Assembly: GCA_946541435.1 (NCBI GenBank) | Contig: CAMNJK010000056.1 | Coordinates: 1-8,941, forward strand | Length of the DNA stretch: 8,941 nt | Source of the DNA: an uncultured Bacillota bacterium | GTDB taxonomy: Bacteria > Bacillota > Clostridia > Peptostreptococcales > Anaerovoracaceae | Reading direction: 5' to 3' | Shown: positions 6,849 through 8,941 of the stretch, piece after piece | Layout of the letters: every line of letters starts with the position of its first letter | Position numbering within the stretch: the first letter of the stretch is position 1 | The notes under the pieces: generated by a model | Seen by the model: the letters and a program-made list of their open reading frames with translations, nothing else | Databases searched by the model: none | Told to the model about the DNA's origin: nothing | Made by a program: the position numbers and the translations under genes

Positions 6849-7820
6849 TTGAAAGAGATCAAAATCGGGCTGCTCGGGCTTGGCAACATCGGAACCGGCA
6901 CATACAAGGTCCTGGAGATGAACCGGGATCAGATCGAAGCATCGGTCGGAACGAAGGTCAATATCGTCAAGATCCTTGAGAAGTATATCGACAGAGAAAG
7001 GGACATCGATGTTCCCCGTGAAAAGTTCGTGGCGAAGGCAGAAGATATTTTTGACGATCCTGAGATCGATATCGTCATTGAGCTTCTTGGCGGCGTAGAA
7101 CCGGCGGCATCCCTGATCGAACAGGCGCTGCGCAGCGGCAAGCACGTGGTCACAGCCAACAAGGCGGCAGTGGCGGCCAACTATCACCGGCTGATGGACG
7201 CGGCGAAGGAAGGCGGCGTACAGCTGCGGTTCGAAGCCAGCGTCGGCGGCGGCATTCCTGTGCTGACTGCTCTGACCGGATGCCTGCAGGCCAATAAATT
7301 CACCCGGGTGCTGGGCATCGTCAACGGCACCACCAATTACATCCTGGACAAGATGACCACCGAAGGACTGTCCTACGACGAGGTCCTGAAGGACGCCCAG
7401 GAGAAGGGATTCGCGGAGGCAGACCCCACCGCAGATGTGGAGGGCATCGACGCTGCCAACAAGCTGAGCATCCTGATGGCCCTGATGTTTGACCATTATG
7501 TACATCCGGATGACATCCCCCGCAAGGGCATCACGGAGATCACGCCGGAGGACATCGAGGAAGCCCGGGGCAACAAGACACTGATCAAACTGATCGCCTA
7601 TGCCGAGAAGTTCGAGGATGGCTCCATCAAATATGAAGTCCGTCCCATGTACATCAAGGAGACCCACCCCCTGGGCGGCGTTCACAAGGAATACAACGCT
7701 GTCTTCGTCGAGGGCAATGCCGTGGGCAATCTGATGTTCTACGGACCGGGCGCAGGTCCGCTTCCCACCGGCAGCGCCGTCATGGGCGACGTTATGGAAC
7801 TGGCGAAGACGATGCTGTAA
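6849..7820 (+). CDS. hom: Homoserine dehydrogenase lacking the ACT domain
   Basis: Reduces aspartate semialdehyde to homoserine with NAD(P)H, the branch point to threonine and methionine. It has 323 residues from TTG 6849. That start is preferred because GGAGGAG (6836-6842) lies six bases upstream and gives MKEIKIGLLGLGNIG, the usual N-terminus; the in-frame ATG at 6834 overlaps the binding site. The Rossmann motif GLGNIGTG is at 10-17. TANKAAVA contains Lys105, and EASVGGGIPVL and GIVNGTTNYIL follow. The family signature GFAEADPTADVEGIDAANK is at 187-205, carrying the catalytic Asp/Lys region. The protein ends shortly after YGPGAGPLPTGSAVMGDVMELAKTML, where typical bacterial enzymes (about 400-430 residues) continue into an ACT domain that binds threonine. 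The next gene starts 59 bases later, so no ACT remnant is present. It may be insensitive to threonine feedback, which is inference. Confidence 0.93.
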   Translation: MKEIKIGLLGLGNIGTGTYKVLEMNRDQIEASVGTKVNIVKILEKYIDRERDIDVPREKFVAKAEDIFDDPEIDIVIELLGGVEPAASLIEQALRSGKHVVTANKAAVAANYHRLMDAAKEGGVQLRFEASVGGGIPVLTALTGCLQANKFTRVLGIVNGTTNYILDKMTTEGLSYDEVLKDAQEKGFAEADPTADVEGIDAANKLSILMALMFDHYVHPDDIPRKGITEITPEDIEEARGNKTLIKLIAYAEKFEDGSIKYEVRPMYIKETHPLGGVHKEYNAVFVEGNAVGNLMFYGPGAGPLPTGSAVMGDVMELAKTML

Positions 7821-7879
7821 CAGCGATGCAAAGGCTGGCGAAGCACGCATGTCAATGCTGACGATAAAGGAGAAATGAA

Positions 7880-8383
<504 letters not shown>

Positions 8384-8387
8384 GAAG

Positions 8388-8442
8388 ATCTGAGGATGTT
8401 TCCCTGTGAACAGTTATCTGAGGATGTTTCCCTGTGAACAGT
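8388..8442. repeat. Perfect 27-bp tandem repeat, period 28
   Basis: The 27 bases at 8388-8414 (beginning ATCTGAGGATG, ending CTGTGAACAGT) recur identically at 8416-8442, one base apart. They start five bases after the SEC-C gene stop codon, so they are in its 3' untranslated region. Each copy holds a small dyad CTGT-GA-ACAG. A recent duplication is likely. Confidence 0.92.
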
Positions 8443-8478
8443 GAATGGTTGAATCATTTGAAGAATTTCGGATGATTT

Positions 8479-8505
8479 ATTCAAAATGCAGAAGCGCTTT
8501 TGAAT
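8479..8505. repeat. Hairpin ATTCAAAA...TTTTGAAT, copy 1
   Basis: ATTCAAAA (8479-8486) and TTTTGAAT (8498-8505) are perfect 8-bp arms around 11 bases; inside, GC/GC can close an AGAA tetraloop. The same arms reappear at 8707-8728. AT-rich arms and no U-tract argue against a terminator. Confidence 0.65.
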
Positions 8506-8537
8506 GATTTCAATGAATACCAGCTGTTTATTCAAGA

Positions 8538-8574
8538 TCTCTCATCAGAGAGACTACATATAATCTATATATGT
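8538..8574. repeat. Two adjacent small dyads with an embedded TATAAT
   Basis: TCTCTC (8538-8543) and GAGAGA (8548-8553) form a 6-bp stem with loop ATCA. Directly after it, ACATATA (8556-8562) and TATATGT (8568-8574) form a 7-bp dyad with loop ATCTA. A perfect -10-like TATAAT lies at 8559-8564, but no reasonable -35 is found 16-18 bases upstream, so a promoter is not claimed. Confidence 0.5.
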
Positions 8575-8595
8575 GAGTTATGTAAAATGCTAAAG

Positions 8596-8626
8596 ACTGT
8601 GCTCCAATCATAGGGGCGCAGTTTTT
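8596..8626 (+). terminator. Rho-independent terminator
   Basis: ACTGTGCTCC (8596-8605) pairs with GGGGCGCAGT (8613-8622) as a 10-bp stem with two G-U pairs and a 7-base loop, followed by a run of five T (8622-8626). A short A-rich stretch precedes it. It probably ends the homoserine dehydrogenase/SEC-C transcript, leaving a long 3' untranslated region of about 240 bases, or a short transcript started inside that region. Confidence 0.85.
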
Positions 8627-8706
8627 GAATATAATACGATAAAACTGAGAAAACGTTCAAACGACGCCTGCAGATTTGAATAAATCGAGGTCAATTTGCA
8701 GAAAGT

Positions 8707-8728
8707 ATTCAAAAGGCGGTTTTTGAAT
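8707..8728. repeat. Hairpin ATTCAAAA...TTTTGAAT, copy 2
   Basis: Same perfect 8-bp arms as at 8479-8505 but with a 6-base centre GGCGGT, so five bases shorter overall. It lies 19 bases beyond the stop of the minus-strand gene entering from the right and could serve its mRNA 3' end, although the stem is purely AT-rich apart from one G-C pair. Confidence 0.6.
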
Positions 8729-8747
8729 CAGACGAAGGGAGCCCCTC

Positions 8748-8941
8748 TCATGGATTCTCCGACGAACTGACTTCCGCATCCTTCGCTGAGCTGGTTTCCG
8801 TATCATCCTCCGGCCTAGCTTCAGGCTCATCCTCCGGCCTGGATTCAGGCTCCTCCGCCGGCCCAGTCATCTCTTTCTCTTTCGGCTCTTCCGGCGCCCA
8901 CTGGATATGTTCTGCCGGTTCGTCGGTGGCGACCTCCACTT
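8748..8941 (-). CDS. C-terminal part of an acidic, repetitive protein, 5' end outside the window
   Basis: About 64 residues are visible up to the TGA at 8748-8750; the frame is open to the window edge, so the start is probably outside (a GTG at 8939 is possible but unsupported). The product is rich in Glu, Asp, Pro and Ser and is probably disordered. It contains a repeated octapeptide, EPESRPED then EPEARPED, encoded by two 24-base tandem units (8805-8828 and 8829-8852, two mismatches), and ends SSAKDAEVSSSENP. Such tails occur at the ends of many surface, envelope or divisome proteins; the domain that would identify it is not in view. Function not assigned. Confidence 0.5.
   Translation of the reverse strand, partial: VEVATDEPAEHIQWAPEEPKEKEMTGPAEEPESRPEDEPEARPEDDTETSSAKDAEVSSSENP
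8805..8852. repeat. 24-bp coding tandem repeat
   Basis: Two head-to-tail 24-base units, 22 of 24 bases identical, each encoding one acidic octapeptide on the minus strand. Being a multiple of three, gain or loss of units would keep the frame. Confidence 0.75.

Larger units (their letters stand above)
8449..8728. repeat. Array of alternating TTGAAT / ATTCAA motifs
   Basis: Exact hexamers occur as TTGAAT at 8449, 8500, 8625, 8676 and 8723 and as ATTCAA at 8479, 8530 and 8707, with one near copy GTTCAA at 8655. Including the near copy, orientation alternates strictly. Start-to-start spacings are 30, 21, 30, then 95, then 30, 21, 31 and 16. Sequence between the motifs is not conserved. No protein-coding gene is apparent here. 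Function unknown; multiple operator half-sites or a structured RNA/DNA element are possible. Confidence 0.7.

Noticed and set aside
8559..8635. Two perfect TATAAT sequences (8559-8564 and 8630-8635) as promoters
   Set aside because: Neither has a reasonable -35 box at 16-18 bases; the second directly follows a terminator. In AT-rich DNA such hexamers occur by chance.
8449..8728. Possible CRISPR array, because repeated elements alternate with 24-25 base fillers
   Set aside because: Only 6-8 bases at the element ends are conserved, their centres differ, spacing is broken by 95 bases, and no cas genes are nearby.

Overview
The window looks like chromosomal DNA of a Bacillota bacterium, most likely Clostridia. 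This is inferred from the strong AGGAGG-type ribosome binding sites, the TTG starts, the sigma-A-like promoters, the U-tailed terminator and the protein types; the species cannot be named. Genes are GC-rich, with C or G at most third codon positions, while the spacers at about 4480-5030 and 8384-8747 are clearly more AT-rich.

Left arm (1-4247, all on the minus strand, read right to left): a D-2-hydroxyacid dehydrogenase of the glycerate/hydroxypyruvate type, a PAP2-family membrane phosphatase, then argG and argH, the last two steps of arginine synthesis. argH runs off the left edge. argG and argH are 17 bases apart and form one operon. argG has its own promoter, with an ArgR-type operator laid over the -35 box and a small perfect hairpin at the predicted 5' end of the transcript. 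An imperfect inverted repeat between the phosphatase and this promoter may end the upstream transcript.

Middle (4248-5030): a gene-free divergent region. It holds a GC-rich 30-base imperfect direct repeat, a candidate promoter with a dyad for the dehydrogenase, a long perfect 13-base inverted repeat with a 10-base loop, an 18-base perfect tandem duplication and a promoter for the rightward genes.

Right arm (5031-8383, plus strand): a secreted subtilisin-like serine protease with an acidic propeptide and a very basic C-terminal fibronectin-III-like tail; a homoserine dehydrogenase with its own promoter that ends before the usual ACT regulatory domain; and a small SEC-C zinc-binding protein.

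Right end (8384-8941): a 27-base tandem duplication, then an AT-rich stretch in which TTGAAT and its complement alternate in orientation at spacings of 30/21/30 and 30/21/31 bases. A good intrinsic terminator lies inside this stretch. The acidic, repetitive C-terminus of a minus-strand protein enters from the right edge.

The enzymes are ordinary amino-acid metabolism (arginine; threonine/methionine; possibly serine/glycerate). No defence system, mobile element or obviously new multi-gene system was found. The most unexplained signal is the phased TTGAAT array at 8449-8728.
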